Of a stretch of 43,806 bases of DNA, positions 32,442 to 42,266 are shown in pieces. Each line of letters opens with the position of its first letter. Position 1 is the stretch's first letter. This stretch comes from Woeseiaceae bacterium. Lineage in GTDB: Bacteria > Pseudomonadota > Gammaproteobacteria > Steroidobacterales > Woeseiaceae. The position numbers were made by a program, and so were the translations under genes. Below the pieces are notes generated by a model. That model ran no database searches and was not told the origin of the DNA. It saw only the letters and a list, made by a program, of their open reading frames with translations. The stretch lies in the NCBI GenBank assembly GCA_024640365.1, contig JAHEFE010000023.1:1-43806 (forward strand), in the 5' to 3' direction.

Positions 32442-33729
32442 CTTTCTTTGGCAAAAAGCAAACACCAGCATCGACCGTAAGATCATGGATTTCATGGCTG
32501 GAGAAGATATCGTTCTGGACCGGCAACTATTTGTCTACGACCTGCGGGCCTCAGCTGCACATGTGAAAGGCCTGTCCCGGATCAAAATCCTGAGTCGCAG
32601 TGATGCCGACCTGATCCTTAGCGAACTGGAGTCATTGGCCGCTCAATTTAGGTCAGGCTCTTTCGAACTCGATGAGCGCTATGAAGATGGGCACTCGGCA
32701 ATTGAGACTTATTTGACGGAAAAACTCGGCGACCTGGGAAAACGCGTCCACACCGGTCGCAGCCGCAATGATCAGGTACTGGTTGCCTCCAGACTGTTAT
32801 TAAAAGACAGACTACACGACCTGCAAATGCAGTGCCTCAAAACGGCGAGTCTTTGCATTGAACGCGCACGTGAAACTGCCAAAGTTCCAATGCCCGGCTA
32901 CACGCATTTGCAGCGTGCAGTCGTCTCCTCGGTTGGAATGTGGTTTGCGTCTTTCGCAGAAAGCTTTATCGACAATGCCCGACTGGCTCAGGACACATAT
33001 GCGTGGATAGACGCGAACCCGCTGGGGACGGCGGCCGGCTTTGGCGTCAACCTCCCCCTGGACCGGCAAACAACCACTGATGACCTTGGCTTCGACCGCC
33101 TACAGATCAACCCTATCTACGCGCAAAACAGCCGCGGAAAATTCGAAATTCAAGTGCTCACTACATTTGCACAAGCTCTCGCCGATGTACGTCGCTTCGC
33201 CTGGGACTTGAGCCTGTTCAGTACAGCAGAATTTGATTTCGTCAGTATGCCGGACCGCTTCATGACCGGGTCGTCCATCATGCCCAACAAACGCAATCCG
33301 GACCTGGTTGAGCTATTGCGTGCCGCCTATCCGTCTGTGCAGGCGGCAATCGTAGAACTGCAGTCGTTGTTATCGTTGCCCAGTGGCTATCAGCGGGATT
33401 TGCAAAACACCAAGCCGCCATTACTCAGAGGGTTGCAGCGCGGCGCTGCGGTCATGGAGATCTTCCCCGATCTTGTCGCCAGCTTACAATTTAACGAGGA
33501 TGCGCTCGCAGCGGCAATTGAACCGTCGATGCACGCCACCGATCGCGCAATGGAACTGGCAGCCTCTGGCGTGCCGTTTCGCAACGCCTATCAGCGCGTG
33601 ATGGATGAGCCGGATGAACTTGGCAAAAGAACGGCGGCACACAGCATACGTGATCGAGTATCACCGGGTGCCTGTGCGGATTTAATGCTGGATGAATTGG
33701 AAGAACGTCTAGAAGCATTACGACAATAA
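32434..33729 (+). CDS. argH: Argininosuccinate lyase
   Basis: ArgH splits argininosuccinate into arginine and fumarate, the last step. The 431-residue product starts MTNFLWQKANTSIDRKIMDF and carries EDGHSAIETYL near residue 85, GRSRNDQV near 106, GYTHLQRA near 153 and the fumarase/aspartase signature GSSIMPNKRNPD near residue 281, all typical. Its ATG overlaps the argC end, so the operon is tightly coupled through all six genes. The last gene of the operon; a hairpin follows at 33734-33751. Confidence 0.95.
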   Translation: MTNFLWQKANTSIDRKIMDFMAGEDIVLDRQLFVYDLRASAAHVKGLSRIKILSRSDADLILSELESLAAQFRSGSFELDERYEDGHSAIETYLTEKLGDLGKRVHTGRSRNDQVLVASRLLLKDRLHDLQMQCLKTASLCIERARETAKVPMPGYTHLQRAVVSSVGMWFASFAESFIDNARLAQDTYAWIDANPLGTAAGFGVNLPLDRQTTTDDLGFDRLQINPIYAQNSRGKFEIQVLTTFAQALADVRRFAWDLSLFSTAEFDFVSMPDRFMTGSSIMPNKRNPDLVELLRAAYPSVQAAIVELQSLLSLPSGYQRDLQNTKPPLLRGLQRGAAVMEIFPDLVASLQFNEDALAAAIEPSMHATDRAMELAASGVPFRNAYQRVMDEPDELGKRTAAHSIRDRVSPGACADLMLDELEERLEALRQ

Positions 33730-33733
33730 ATAA

Positions 33734-33751
33734 GAGGAGCCGAAGCCCCTC
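33734..33751. terminator. Weak hairpin between convergent argH and pentapeptide-repeat gene
   Basis: GAGGAGC-CGAA-GCCCCTC forms a stem with one A-C mismatch and a CGAA loop, 4 bases after the argH stop and 13 before the opposing stop. There is no clean T-run on either strand, so termination is only suggested by position. Confidence 0.35.
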
Positions 33752-33764
33752 CTACCCTGACTCT

Positions 33765-34382
33765 TTAGTTAGAACCGTAAATCATGTGTCCCGCACAAGT
33801 TCCACCATTATCGTAATCACTGTTAGTCTCATCGGGGCACGTTGTATTGATGAAAACGGTCTCCGACGTAATCATTGCGCCGCCAAAATCCGAATATGCG
33901 AGGCTTGCATTGACAAAACGCGCACCATCAAGATTTGCGCCTCCAGCGTAGATGCCAATAAGGTTGGCCAACGTGAAGTTAACACCCGCCAAATTTGCGT
34001 TTGTCAAAACCTCATTCGCGCCGCCGCCTACAACAGGACCCCACATAGCCAATCCTGTTTTGTCACAACCACTCCAATTTACGCCGCCGTTATAGTTGCC
34101 GTCACTGTCGGCTTGCAAGTCGCCTGGTCGTGTATGACAACGCTGTTGCTCAACCAGATCGTCAACGATTTTTGTAAGGGAAGTAATAACACCCTGAAAT
34201 ACTTCATTTTCTGCCTGCGAAGATAATCGCAACTCCGCGACTTCACTCTCCAATGCTGCAATTCTTGCCTCACTGGCTCCTTCGTCTCGCCAATCGCGGC
34301 TTCGATCGCCATCAGCAAATGCACTCACGTTTGTTAAGCTACACAGCAAAATTCCGTTCAACAATATTTTCACAATTTTCAT
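33765..34382 (-). CDS. Exported pentapeptide-repeat-containing protein
   Basis: I take ATG 34382 (MKIVKILLNGILLCSLTNVSAFADG), which gives a clean signal peptide; the frame is open to 34520 without a better start. The 205-residue product has a coiled coil at about 35-75 (ARIAALESEVAELRL). A short C-terminal run of pentapeptide repeats follows (ANLAGVNFTLANLIGIYAGG, ANLDGARF, ASLAYSDFGGA; about 125-170). Cysteines occur in CHTRPGD, SGCDKTG, TTCPDE and GGTCAGH. The function is not known. A weak ribosome site precedes it. Confidence 0.65.
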   Translation of the reverse strand: MKIVKILLNGILLCSLTNVSAFADGDRSRDWRDEGASEARIAALESEVAELRLSSQAENEVFQGVITSLTKIVDDLVEQQRCHTRPGDLQADSDGNYNGGVNWSGCDKTGLAMWGPVVGGGANEVLTNANLAGVNFTLANLIGIYAGGANLDGARFVNASLAYSDFGGAMITSETVFINTTCPDETNSDYDNGGTCAGHMIYGSN

Positions 34383-34580
34383 CCAAGTTACCCCATTGGT
34401 AGTTTTATTTTCGCTGCAAGTACTTACCCGGCAGCACGTGTTTTGAACTCTAACGGGAACTCGCTGAATGAAGAATGAACGACCTGCCATCAATTTACAT
34501 AACTCGAAATGACAGGTCACCGACGGCGCGGCATCGGACCGCCAGTTGGTAGGTTCCTTTGGATAGCCAGATTAGTTTAA
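34383..34580. other. Short intergenic stretch
   Basis: This stretch separates two minus-strand genes (serine hydrolase ending at 34581 and the pentapeptide-repeat gene). It should carry the latter's promoter. The AT palindrome at 34570-34586 overlaps the hydrolase stop codon and lacks a T-run. Nothing else was recognised. Confidence 0.4.
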
Positions 34581-35711
34581 CTAATCGGTCTTGTTTGTCA
34601 GGATCTTCGCAAGCTTTGGATCAATAACTTCTGCAATTGCGTCCACGATTCGACGCGGCTCATCCTCATACAAATTCGTTAACACGACAATGGTTAGATC
34701 ATCACCAATATATCGGGAGAGATATAAATGAAAGCCTTGCGAACTGCCGCTGTGGTGATACCAGGGCTTACCTTTCGACTTACCGATGTTCCAGCCGAAG
34801 CCGTAGGGATATTCACGACCATTCGTTAGTTTCATAGGCGCAAAGATTTCATTCCAACTCTTCGAGGACAAAATTGCGCCTTTGCGGAGACCGCGGTCCC
34901 AGGCGAGGTAATCGAGTAAGGAGAGATAAAGAGCGCCATCGGCCGTCGTATTAACAAGCGGCGCATACCATTCCTGGTTCTTGATTTCTCCGTCAATCAA
35001 CTGATAGCCAGCCGCACGATTTGGAATAATATCGGCTTCGCTGATCACTTGAGCCGTGTTCATTCCGAGTGGCTCAAACACTCTTTCTCGCAATACGTCA
35101 CCGTAAAACTGTCCCGATACTCGGCGCACGAGAAAGCCAAGTAACGCATAGCCGGTATTACAATAGTGATAATCGCTGCCGGCCGGAAAATCGAGCGGCA
35201 AGCGATAGAAAATCTGCCTTAGCTCTTCCGGATCGTAATCACGCCTCAGGTCAAATGGTTCGAATCCGTTAGTACCCATGGCCTCAAAATAATCGGCGAT
35301 ACCGGACGTATGCGTTAGTAAATTCCGAATCGTTATGGGCTGCCAGCTTGCTGGTGCGTCAGAAAAATACGTCCGAATGGATTTATCCAGATCAAGCTGG
35401 CCATCTTCCACCATCAACATTACCGCCACAGCCGTGAATTGCTTACCAATTGAGGCGGATTGAAATAGTGTTCCCGGAGTAACCGGTACCCGGTGTTCAA
35501 GATTTGAATAGCCGTACCCTTTTGCAACTACCACCTCACCATGCTGAAAAATACCAACGGCGATTCCGGGTATTTGCTGCTCACTCATTTCGGCAAGAAC
35601 AAGCTGATCCACCCTGGATTCAAGATCCGTTGGCAGCTCGGTCGCTGGTACGCTGCAAGCGACAGTGCCCACAAGAATGATCAAGAATTTTAGCTTGCTC
35701 AGAGTCTTCAT
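34581..35711 (-). CDS. Serine hydrolase of the class C beta-lactamase/PBP-like family
   Basis: I choose ATG 35711 (MKTLSKLKFLIILVGTVAC, a lipoprotein-like signal with VAC at the lipobox); an ATG at 35735 is possible but overlaps the upstream gene by 20 bases. The 376-residue product has the serine motif SIGK near residue 87 (SxxK), YCN near residue 185 (YxN) and HHSG near the C-terminus (the KTG-equivalent His-x-Gly). This is the esterase/D-aminopeptidase/peptidase branch rather than a resistance enzyme. It is a lipoprotein or periplasmic. It follows an S9 peptidase gene by a short overlap or gap. Substrate unknown. Confidence 0.82.
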   Translation of the reverse strand: MKTLSKLKFLIILVGTVACSVPATELPTDLESRVDQLVLAEMSEQQIPGIAVGIFQHGEVVVAKGYGYSNLEHRVPVTPGTLFQSASIGKQFTAVAVMLMVEDGQLDLDKSIRTYFSDAPASWQPITIRNLLTHTSGIADYFEAMGTNGFEPFDLRRDYDPEELRQIFYRLPLDFPAGSDYHYCNTGYALLGFLVRRVSGQFYGDVLRERVFEPLGMNTAQVISEADIIPNRAAGYQLIDGEIKNQEWYAPLVNTTADGALYLSLLDYLAWDRGLRKGAILSSKSWNEIFAPMKLTNGREYPYGFGWNIGKSKGKPWYHHSGSSQGFHLYLSRYIGDDLTIVVLTNLYEDEPRRIVDAIAEVIDPKLAKILTNKTD

Positions 35712-35715
35712 TAAT

Positions 35716-37758
35716 TTACCGTACCCATTGGTCATACCACGACAAGTAACGATTCAGCACGTCTCGCTGATTGCTGGGTGTCGATATGCCATGACTTTCC
35801 CCAGGGTAAACCATGAGTCGAGCCGGAACGCCGAGTCGTCGCAATGCCATGTACATTTGTTCGGAATGAATTAGCGGTACGTTGTAATCCTCAGTCCCAC
35901 ACAAGAACAATGTCGGTGTCTTGATGCGGTCTGCATGCAAAAATGGATAGGAAACCCGCACCCAATTTTCCGGCGTCTCCCAAGGCAGGCCGAGTTCGGT
36001 TTCCCAGTCGTGCCACCATTCATCCGTCCCAAATCCAGCAAACATGTTCGATACGCCAGCCCCGCTGGTGGCAGCCTTGAAACGGGTACTGGACGCTATC
36101 GTGTAATTGGTCAACATGGCACCAGAGCTCCAGCCGCCGACGCCGAGCATGTCGCCGTCTGTAATTCCAAGCGTGACCAGGTAATCTGCCGCCGCCAGCA
36201 CATCTGGCACATCGGCGTGTCCCCAATCGCCAAATATAGTCATCTGAAATGCTTCACCGCGACCTGAACTTCCGCGTGGATTAGGACCGAAAACCACATA
36301 ACCATTCGCCGCTAAAATTTGCCAACTAAAATCAAATTCATGTTGCCATTGAGCAACCGGGCCACCGTGCAGGCGAAATATTGTTGGGTATTTGATGCCC
36401 GCTTCATATCCTGGCGGCTTCATCAGCAATCCGTGAATTTCTCTGCCATCCGCACTGCGATAGCTAACAACCTCCGATGTCATCATAGCTACGTTCGCCA
36501 GTAATTCATCATTGGCGTGAGTAAGCTGCCGCAACTTGCCATTCTCCAGAACTGATATTTCCGGTGGTGAATTCGCCGTACTGCTTAACAAAGCGATCTT
36601 GCCTTGCGGGCCCAATGCGTAAGTGCTTACGGTCCGATCCGTCTTGGTCAGCCGACGCAGGTCCTTGCCGTCCGTCGTGATCGATGCGAGCTGTACACTC
36701 TGATCATCTTCGAGAAGAAAAAACACCCGCTTGCCATCCGCGGCAAAACGAGGCTGCAAGGTATTCCGATCCAGGGCAACAGTTGGCTGTTGGCCGCGAT
36801 CGCCAGCGGCCGAAAAAATAACAACCTGGTGTAACGTAAACCATGAGTACTGCAAGTCCCCGCTTTGAATGCAAATGACCCGCTTACTGTCAGGGCTCCA
36901 GTGCGGGCTACCCACCTGCCAACCCCACACGGGATCGCACTCCATGAATTCACTATTGCTGACCTTCGTCGGTATGCTCCCCGTCATCGGTTCAATCGCG
37001 AGGATATCCCAATTTTCATGTCGATCCGGGTCAATGCCGAGTTTGGTGACGTACGCAATACGTTGCCCATCCGGAGAAAATGACGGCATGATTTCATCAA
37101 ACGGACCATTGGTGAGTTGCGCGACACTGCCATCCTTGAGGTCGAGCAAATGCAGCCTGGATCGCGCCTTTGGCAGGAACCCGTAGCCATCCCGCTTGAA
37201 CAACATTCGATCAATGACGATCGGCCCCTCTGGCACATCCTCAACAACGCCTTCAGGCAGCACGCCGGAAATCAAAACGAGTTTTTTCGAGTCGGGAGCC
37301 CAGTCAAACTCCGTAACGCCATTTGGCAATGCAGTTATTTGCTCAAGATGTCTACCATCTGCATCAACCAACCATAACTGATCCGCATCAGGTGAATTGG
37401 GCGCGGTGGAAAGATAGGCCAGCCGTTTGCCATCAGGACTCCAGCGCGGTGAGTGCTCTGACTCCGGCGTATTCGTCAACTGTACCGTTCGCTTGCCGTC
37501 CCAACTCGTCAACCAGATATCACTGCGTTTTACGTCAGCTACTCTATCTACCTCAGTAATCGTATACGCCACCCACGAGCCATCCGGCGAAATTTCGGGA
37601 CCCCACACGTTTTTTATCGCACTGAGATCATCTACGGTAAGGACTCGTCGGGAGTCAGCAACTGATACATCTCCGGCGTACGTCGCGTGGCAGAAAATGC
37701 AGAGCAAGAACAATGCCGAGATATTGGTCAGGGGCCTTGTGGAAATAATCATCTGCAT
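35716..37758 (-). CDS. S9-family prolyl-oligopeptidase-like peptidase
   Basis: The start is most likely ATG 37758 (MQMIISTRPLTNISALFLLC, with a signal peptide ending near ATYA), preceded by AAGGA; the frame is open to 37815. The 680-residue protein has an N-terminal beta-propeller with PD40-like repeats (ISPDGSWVAY, HSPRWSPDGKRLAYLS, FSPDGQRIAYVT). The C-terminal alpha/beta hydrolase domain carries GGWSSGAML (nucleophile Ser), CGTEDYNVP (Asp) and GESHGIS (His). It resembles acylaminoacyl-peptidase/dipeptidyl-peptidase types and should act on short peptides in the periplasm. A CapA-like gene lies upstream. Confidence 0.9.
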   Translation of the reverse strand: MQMIISTRPLTNISALFLLCIFCHATYAGDVSVADSRRVLTVDDLSAIKNVWGPEISPDGSWVAYTITEVDRVADVKRSDIWLTSWDGKRTVQLTNTPESEHSPRWSPDGKRLAYLSTAPNSPDADQLWLVDADGRHLEQITALPNGVTEFDWAPDSKKLVLISGVLPEGVVEDVPEGPIVIDRMLFKRDGYGFLPKARSRLHLLDLKDGSVAQLTNGPFDEIMPSFSPDGQRIAYVTKLGIDPDRHENWDILAIEPMTGSIPTKVSNSEFMECDPVWGWQVGSPHWSPDSKRVICIQSGDLQYSWFTLHQVVIFSAAGDRGQQPTVALDRNTLQPRFAADGKRVFFLLEDDQSVQLASITTDGKDLRRLTKTDRTVSTYALGPQGKIALLSSTANSPPEISVLENGKLRQLTHANDELLANVAMMTSEVVSYRSADGREIHGLLMKPPGYEAGIKYPTIFRLHGGPVAQWQHEFDFSWQILAANGYVVFGPNPRGSSGRGEAFQMTIFGDWGHADVPDVLAAADYLVTLGITDGDMLGVGGWSSGAMLTNYTIASSTRFKAATSGAGVSNMFAGFGTDEWWHDWETELGLPWETPENWVRVSYPFLHADRIKTPTLFLCGTEDYNVPLIHSEQMYMALRRLGVPARLMVYPGESHGISTPSNQRDVLNRYLSWYDQWVR

Positions 37759-37829
37759 TCGATCCTTATAGACATCGATTTTACTACTAGTACTGGCCGC
37801 TACGACTCCGTTCATGGAAACCGGCGTCT

Positions 37830-39332
37830 TCAGGGACGAATAACGGCCGTCGTCTTCGTATAGCTGATCTTCAAGTCAGGCAGCCCGAATTTTTCTGTCT
37901 GCTCGGTTACCTGCAAAAAAATCTCTCGAGCGACATCTTTATCCATGACCAGTTGCGGAATTCCACTTTCAGTGAGCGGTCGACCGTAACCCAACTCAAG
38001 TGGGTGCAGTATTATTTTCGACAACTGATTGTGTTCAAATCGAACATCTGCAATCACGCTTTGAAAAGTAAAGGCATGCGCGAAATATTCCGTGTTCAGG
38101 GGCGCTGACAGGTCATACTCAGTGGCTTTCTCCGGGTTCTCCCAAAACTTGGCTAGCGTATCGCGGTTTGCCCGAAACAGGTCAGAAGGAAGAAACTCCT
38201 GAATGTCACTCCAGAAAAAATTACCGAGTCCGTAGAATATCGGCCGATTACCCCGTGCCGGAGAATTGTAAACTTCTATCGGTCCGATATTGTGATTCCC
38301 CGTCGTCACAAAAATATCCGCACCCGAATCAATCGCTCCTCGAGCTAACGCCTTGAGAAAGTTTGCGGGACCGCGTGGACTGTTATCGGAGCTGCACCCC
38401 AGCGAGCATTCGTGTGAATGAATGGTGACAACGACAAAGTCCGCATTCAACTGGGCGGCTCTAATATTCCGATAAATCTCCGCAAGGTCATCGGGGTCCA
38501 TCTCGTGTTCGTAGGACAACACCTCGCCTTGTTGGTAACTGGTACCAAAGAGCTTGCCCTTGGTCGGCACATCATCACAGTTCTTGTTCTCAAGCGCGCA
38601 GCTGGCCTCTGCCAGTGGCTTGAGTGCGGCCTCGGGTACTCGCACTTCCTGGCTCACGTGTAGCCCGCTTAGCCCGGGTCGCCCTGGCGTGGAGGCTGTA
38701 GCCGGCAACGATTCACTAGTGGGTCGAAAGGTCGAGGCTATGGAAATTAAAGCAACCCGCCCGGATGTACTTTCAAAATATTGCGGTGCTCGCGATAACG
38801 GATGCGATTCCCCGACACCCGCGTAAATCAGTCCAGCGTCATCCAACCAACGACTGGTCTCACGCATGCCTTCCAGCCCCCAGTCCTGACTATGGTTATT
38901 GGCTCTCGATACCATGGAGAAGCCCATCGCGCTGAGGTCCTGTGCAACGGCCGGCAGAGAAGACACGGTCCAGTCCCCTTCATTAGAATACGGAGCACCC
39001 TGAAAATATCGCGGATCAAAAATGGTTGTCTCGAGATTACCGATTGCCACGCTGGATCCCTTGAGGACATCCAGTACTGCATCAAATGCCGGCATGCGAG
39101 CCGCATACTGCGATAACGGCCGGGAAATAATCAGATCACCAACAGCGGTGACAGCGAAGCCATCAGGAACATTGGCCTCCATCTCCTTCTCAATCGGTCG
39201 CATGGAATCAAAATTTTTGATATCTCTGGCGACGGGATCGGCGGCACCAAATTGATTGTCCTGGGCGTTGGCTGCAGAACCAAGGCTGAAGAGAATTGCC
39301 GCGCCTATCAATATCAGCATTATTCTTTTCAT
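37830..39332 (-). CDS. CapA-like metallophosphatase-fold protein
   Basis: The 500-residue exported protein has a signal peptide (residues 1-23, ending ANAQ) and the PGA_cap/CapA domain: VGDLIISRPL near residue 66, GNLETTIFD near residue 97, SRANNHSQDWG near residue 144, VVTIHSHE near 301, TTGNHNIGP near 342 and YGLGNFFWSD. These are the metal-binding motifs of the calcineurin-like CapA family involved in poly-gamma-glutamate. No capB or capC is nearby, so polymer synthesis is not supported; hydrolysis or remodelling is an inference. It ends 71 bases before the S9 peptidase start. Confidence 0.87.
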   Translation of the reverse strand: MKRIMLILIGAAILFSLGSAANAQDNQFGAADPVARDIKNFDSMRPIEKEMEANVPDGFAVTAVGDLIISRPLSQYAARMPAFDAVLDVLKGSSVAIGNLETTIFDPRYFQGAPYSNEGDWTVSSLPAVAQDLSAMGFSMVSRANNHSQDWGLEGMRETSRWLDDAGLIYAGVGESHPLSRAPQYFESTSGRVALISIASTFRPTSESLPATASTPGRPGLSGLHVSQEVRVPEAALKPLAEASCALENKNCDDVPTKGKLFGTSYQQGEVLSYEHEMDPDDLAEIYRNIRAAQLNADFVVVTIHSHECSLGCSSDNSPRGPANFLKALARGAIDSGADIFVTTGNHNIGPIEVYNSPARGNRPIFYGLGNFFWSDIQEFLPSDLFRANRDTLAKFWENPEKATEYDLSAPLNTEYFAHAFTFQSVIADVRFEHNQLSKIILHPLELGYGRPLTESGIPQLVMDKDVAREIFLQVTEQTEKFGLPDLKISYTKTTAVIRP

Positions 39333-39382
39333 CGATACTCAACTCCCGCTTTAGTTTGTTGCGCAAATTCGTGATTAAGCGC

Positions 39383-40627
39383 TCAGCCCATCAATTTCTC
39401 ATCGTAGGGGTATACGGAAATGACCATCGGCCCCTCCGGGCTCACCCAGACTTCATCCTCAAGTTTGACGCCATCCTGTTCACCAACCTTGCCGGCATAA
39501 CATTCGACGGCCAGCACCATGTTTTCCTGGAACTCGCCCTCGGGCATATCCGTGTACGGGTCGCCTGGAAACGGAATATTAGGAGGCTCATCGTCCGTAC
39601 CAATGCCATGCAGGATCACGCCGTATTGTTGCGCCCGATATGCCTCGGGCAACTTGGGACAGTGTTCGATAAATTCGGCATAACTCACACCCGGCTTTAT
39701 CAGCTCTATGCAGCCCTCAACAAAATCGTGGGCCACCTTGTAAGCATCTTGCTGTACGGCAGTCGCCGTATTGCCACACAGAAAGGTTCGCGAGATATCG
39801 CAGGCATAGCCTTCCGGGCCGATCATGTCAGTATCGATCGCGACCAGGTCTCCGGGGCGTACCAATTTGCTGCCAGCTTCGTGCAACCAGGGGTTTGTCT
39901 TATACCCGGAGACCAGCAGTCTGGTGAAACAATGCTCACCGCCCAAGGCCAGCAGGCGGTGCCAAAATATCGCCAGCAATTCATTCTCGGAGATACCGGG
40001 CTTGATCGCTTGCTCCATGTCATGTAGCGCCGCCTCGGCGACCGAGCAGGACTGTCGCATGAGATCGATCTCGTCCGACGTCTTGATCATACGCGCCGCT
40101 TCAATGGCGTCATCTGCGTCGGTCAGGTTTAGCCCTTGCTGTTGCAAAGCCGTGAAACCGTAAAAATCCAGAACATCAACACCGACCTTGGCATCTGCAA
40201 GGCCATGACGGGTCAACACATCTTTGATTTGTACAGCCCAGTCCTTCGATTTTCTGGCCGAGTCACCATCTGTGAACCGCGCCTGCCAAAAGATCGATGG
40301 CCGCACGTCTGACCAAAAAGGAGTTGCACGGAACTCAGCGCCACCGTATTCAAAAATTACTGGGTCACCCTCGACCGGCACGACGACGTAATGTGCCAGA
40401 TTCACAGCGGTCCACAAGGGCATTACGCTTATGCCCGTGCAATAACGAATGTTGATAATGTCGGTTAAAACCAGCGCGCCGATTCTGCGCGTAACCATTT
40501 CTTTCTGTACTTTCGCCAGGCGATCACGCCGCAACTGAGTAAAATCTATAACACGTTCGGCCAGAGTATTCGCCCGACCAAGAACGCGTTTATCGCGCTG
40601 CGTGTTGAACAGGCTCACGGCAGTCAA
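39383..40627 (-). CDS. M24-family Xaa-Pro dipeptidase-like protein
   Basis: The 414-residue protein has a creatinase N-terminal domain (about 25-165) and a pita-bread M24 domain. The five metal ligands fit: Asp in AIDTDMIGPEGYACDISRT (two Asp), His in VILHGIGTDDEPP, Glu in VLAVECYAG and Glu in VKLEDEVWV. Members are Xaa-Pro peptidases or related hydrolases such as DMSP lyase DddP and creatinase; which one this is cannot be settled. No signal peptide is seen. The start ATG overlaps the stop of the upstream amidohydrolase gene by 4 bases, so the two are one operon. Confidence 0.85.
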   Translation of the reverse strand: MTAVSLFNTQRDKRVLGRANTLAERVIDFTQLRRDRLAKVQKEMVTRRIGALVLTDIINIRYCTGISVMPLWTAVNLAHYVVVPVEGDPVIFEYGGAEFRATPFWSDVRPSIFWQARFTDGDSARKSKDWAVQIKDVLTRHGLADAKVGVDVLDFYGFTALQQQGLNLTDADDAIEAARMIKTSDEIDLMRQSCSVAEAALHDMEQAIKPGISENELLAIFWHRLLALGGEHCFTRLLVSGYKTNPWLHEAGSKLVRPGDLVAIDTDMIGPEGYACDISRTFLCGNTATAVQQDAYKVAHDFVEGCIELIKPGVSYAEFIEHCPKLPEAYRAQQYGVILHGIGTDDEPPNIPFPGDPYTDMPEGEFQENMVLAVECYAGKVGEQDGVKLEDEVWVSPEGPMVISVYPYDEKLMG

Positions 40628-41991
40628 TCAGCCGCGGGCAAGAGGCCGGCCAGCGATGACGTTACGCCAGGACGTTTTATGAGTCTGCCGCCAATCATGA
40701 CCAGGGAAACATATTCCAGTGCGCTTATGTCGGTCAGGGGATCACCTGGCACAGCGATGATATCCGCAAGCTTGCCCTTTTCTAAGGTTCCCAGATCGTC
40801 ATCCCAGCGCATCAGCTCCGCCGCAACACTTGTTCCGGCCTTAATTGCATCCATCGGCGAAATGCCAGCCTCAACGAACACTGCAAATTCCCTTGCGTAA
40901 ACCGCAGGGTCAACCGCACCTGCCCCGAGGTCAAGACCGACCACGACCTTGACGCCCGCTTTATGTGCCCGAGCGATGGCAGCCAAAAATGTGGCGCGGC
41001 CGGTTTCCATGTATTCGTCATTCTTGTCCTGAGCGCGCAGCGTACTGGCTTCCGCGTAGTAATCGCCCATCGATACCGTAGGAATAAAATAGGTACCGCG
41101 CTTGACCATCATGCGCATAGCCTCATCATCGATATACGTCCCGTGTTCGATTGAACGCACACCGGCCGCAACGGCTTGCTTGATGCCCTCTGTCGCATGC
41201 GCGTGAGCTGCTACCGGGACTCCAAGTCGATTCGCCTCTTCGACGGCCACCCGCAGCTCTTCAGGAGAAAATGCAACATTACGTGGATTGTCACCAACGG
41301 ACTGAAATGCTCCGGTGACCAGCAACTTGATCCAATCGGATCCATATTTCACTTCGGTGCGAACGGCCTTGCGTATTTCCTCGGGCCCATCGGCAATAAG
41401 ACCGTCCGGAATTACGTGTTGCTCCGGCGAAAGATAATTAATGTCGCCGCCGCCACCCGTAATCGAAATATAGTGTCCAGCACCCGTAATATGTGGCCCA
41501 ATGAAAACGCCCGAATCAATGACGCGACGAACATCAGCCATCGCGTAAAACACATCGGCGTCACCCATGACGCGAACCCCCGTCCAACCAGCAAGTAACA
41601 AGCGTTGCAGACCAGCCAGTGCCCGCAATGCTTTATAAGACGATGAACTATTGAGGTGTGCTTCCTGGTAGTCATCGGCATACATAAGTGGATGCTCGTG
41701 AGCATTAATCATCCCTGGCATTAACGTCGCATCGCCGAGGTCGATTACTTCTGCATCCGCAGGAATGATTGAACGATCACCAACAGCTATTATGCGATCA
41801 CCTTCAATCAACACAACGGCATTCCTGATAGCCTTATCACTACGGCCGTCGATCAGGCGGTCCGCGGTCAGCGCCGTAGCGGCCTGTGCGCCGTTGACAT
41901 ACAGCAAAAAGAAAACAGTGGCAGCCGCCAATATGCTCTTGATCCGATTTGCCTCCCTGATCCAAGTCGATGAACAAAAGTGTCGATGCAT
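40624..41991 (-). CDS. Exported metal-dependent amidohydrolase
   Basis: I choose ATG 41991 (MHRHFCSSTWIREANRIKS, then hydrophobic ILAAATVFFLLYVNGAQA), which gives a signal peptide and follows AGAAGG. The frame is open to 42222. The 455-residue product has the metal motif HEH in MINAHEHPL, then VAAHAHATEGIKQAV, RSIEHGTYID and VVVGLDLGAG. These are typical of imidazolonepropionase-like/Xaa-Arg dipeptidase members of the amidohydrolase superfamily. It would be periplasmic and work on peptides or amides. It is cotranscribed with the M24 peptidase gene. The exact substrate is not known. Confidence 0.85.
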   Translation of the reverse strand: MHRHFCSSTWIREANRIKSILAAATVFFLLYVNGAQAATALTADRLIDGRSDKAIRNAVVLIEGDRIIAVGDRSIIPADAEVIDLGDATLMPGMINAHEHPLMYADDYQEAHLNSSSSYKALRALAGLQRLLLAGWTGVRVMGDADVFYAMADVRRVIDSGVFIGPHITGAGHYISITGGGGDINYLSPEQHVIPDGLIADGPEEIRKAVRTEVKYGSDWIKLLVTGAFQSVGDNPRNVAFSPEELRVAVEEANRLGVPVAAHAHATEGIKQAVAAGVRSIEHGTYIDDEAMRMMVKRGTYFIPTVSMGDYYAEASTLRAQDKNDEYMETGRATFLAAIARAHKAGVKVVVGLDLGAGAVDPAVYAREFAVFVEAGISPMDAIKAGTSVAAELMRWDDDLGTLEKGKLADIIAVPGDPLTDISALEYVSLVMIGGRLIKRPGVTSSLAGLLPAAD

Positions 41992-42266
41992 GATTATCAG
42001 CCTTCTCATTGTCAGCATGAATTGGAAGCCCCGCTGTGAACTTAAGCTATTGTTACGCAGTCGCTCCAAAGATCGCAATGCAAAATCCACAACGTGCGAC
42101 GGCCTTAGCCTAGGCTGGAGAAAGAAACCCAATAAAAGGCGGGATAACACTAATGAAACGGCCGTCTGACAACCAGGCCTCGCAACGGCAAGGAAAGTTA
42201 GCCTTCCTCGGCCGTCTTGCATGGCATCTGGAATCGGCCCGCAGCCAGTCGTGCAACTACCTGTAA

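Noticed and set aside
34570-34586. Palindrome GATTAGTT-T-AACTAATC as a terminator
   Set aside because: It is AT-rich, overlaps the stop codon of the hydrolase gene and is not followed by a T-run.
37830-39332. Capsule (poly-gamma-glutamate) biosynthesis locus
   Set aside because: Only a CapA-like gene is present, with no capB, capC or other polymer synthesis genes.
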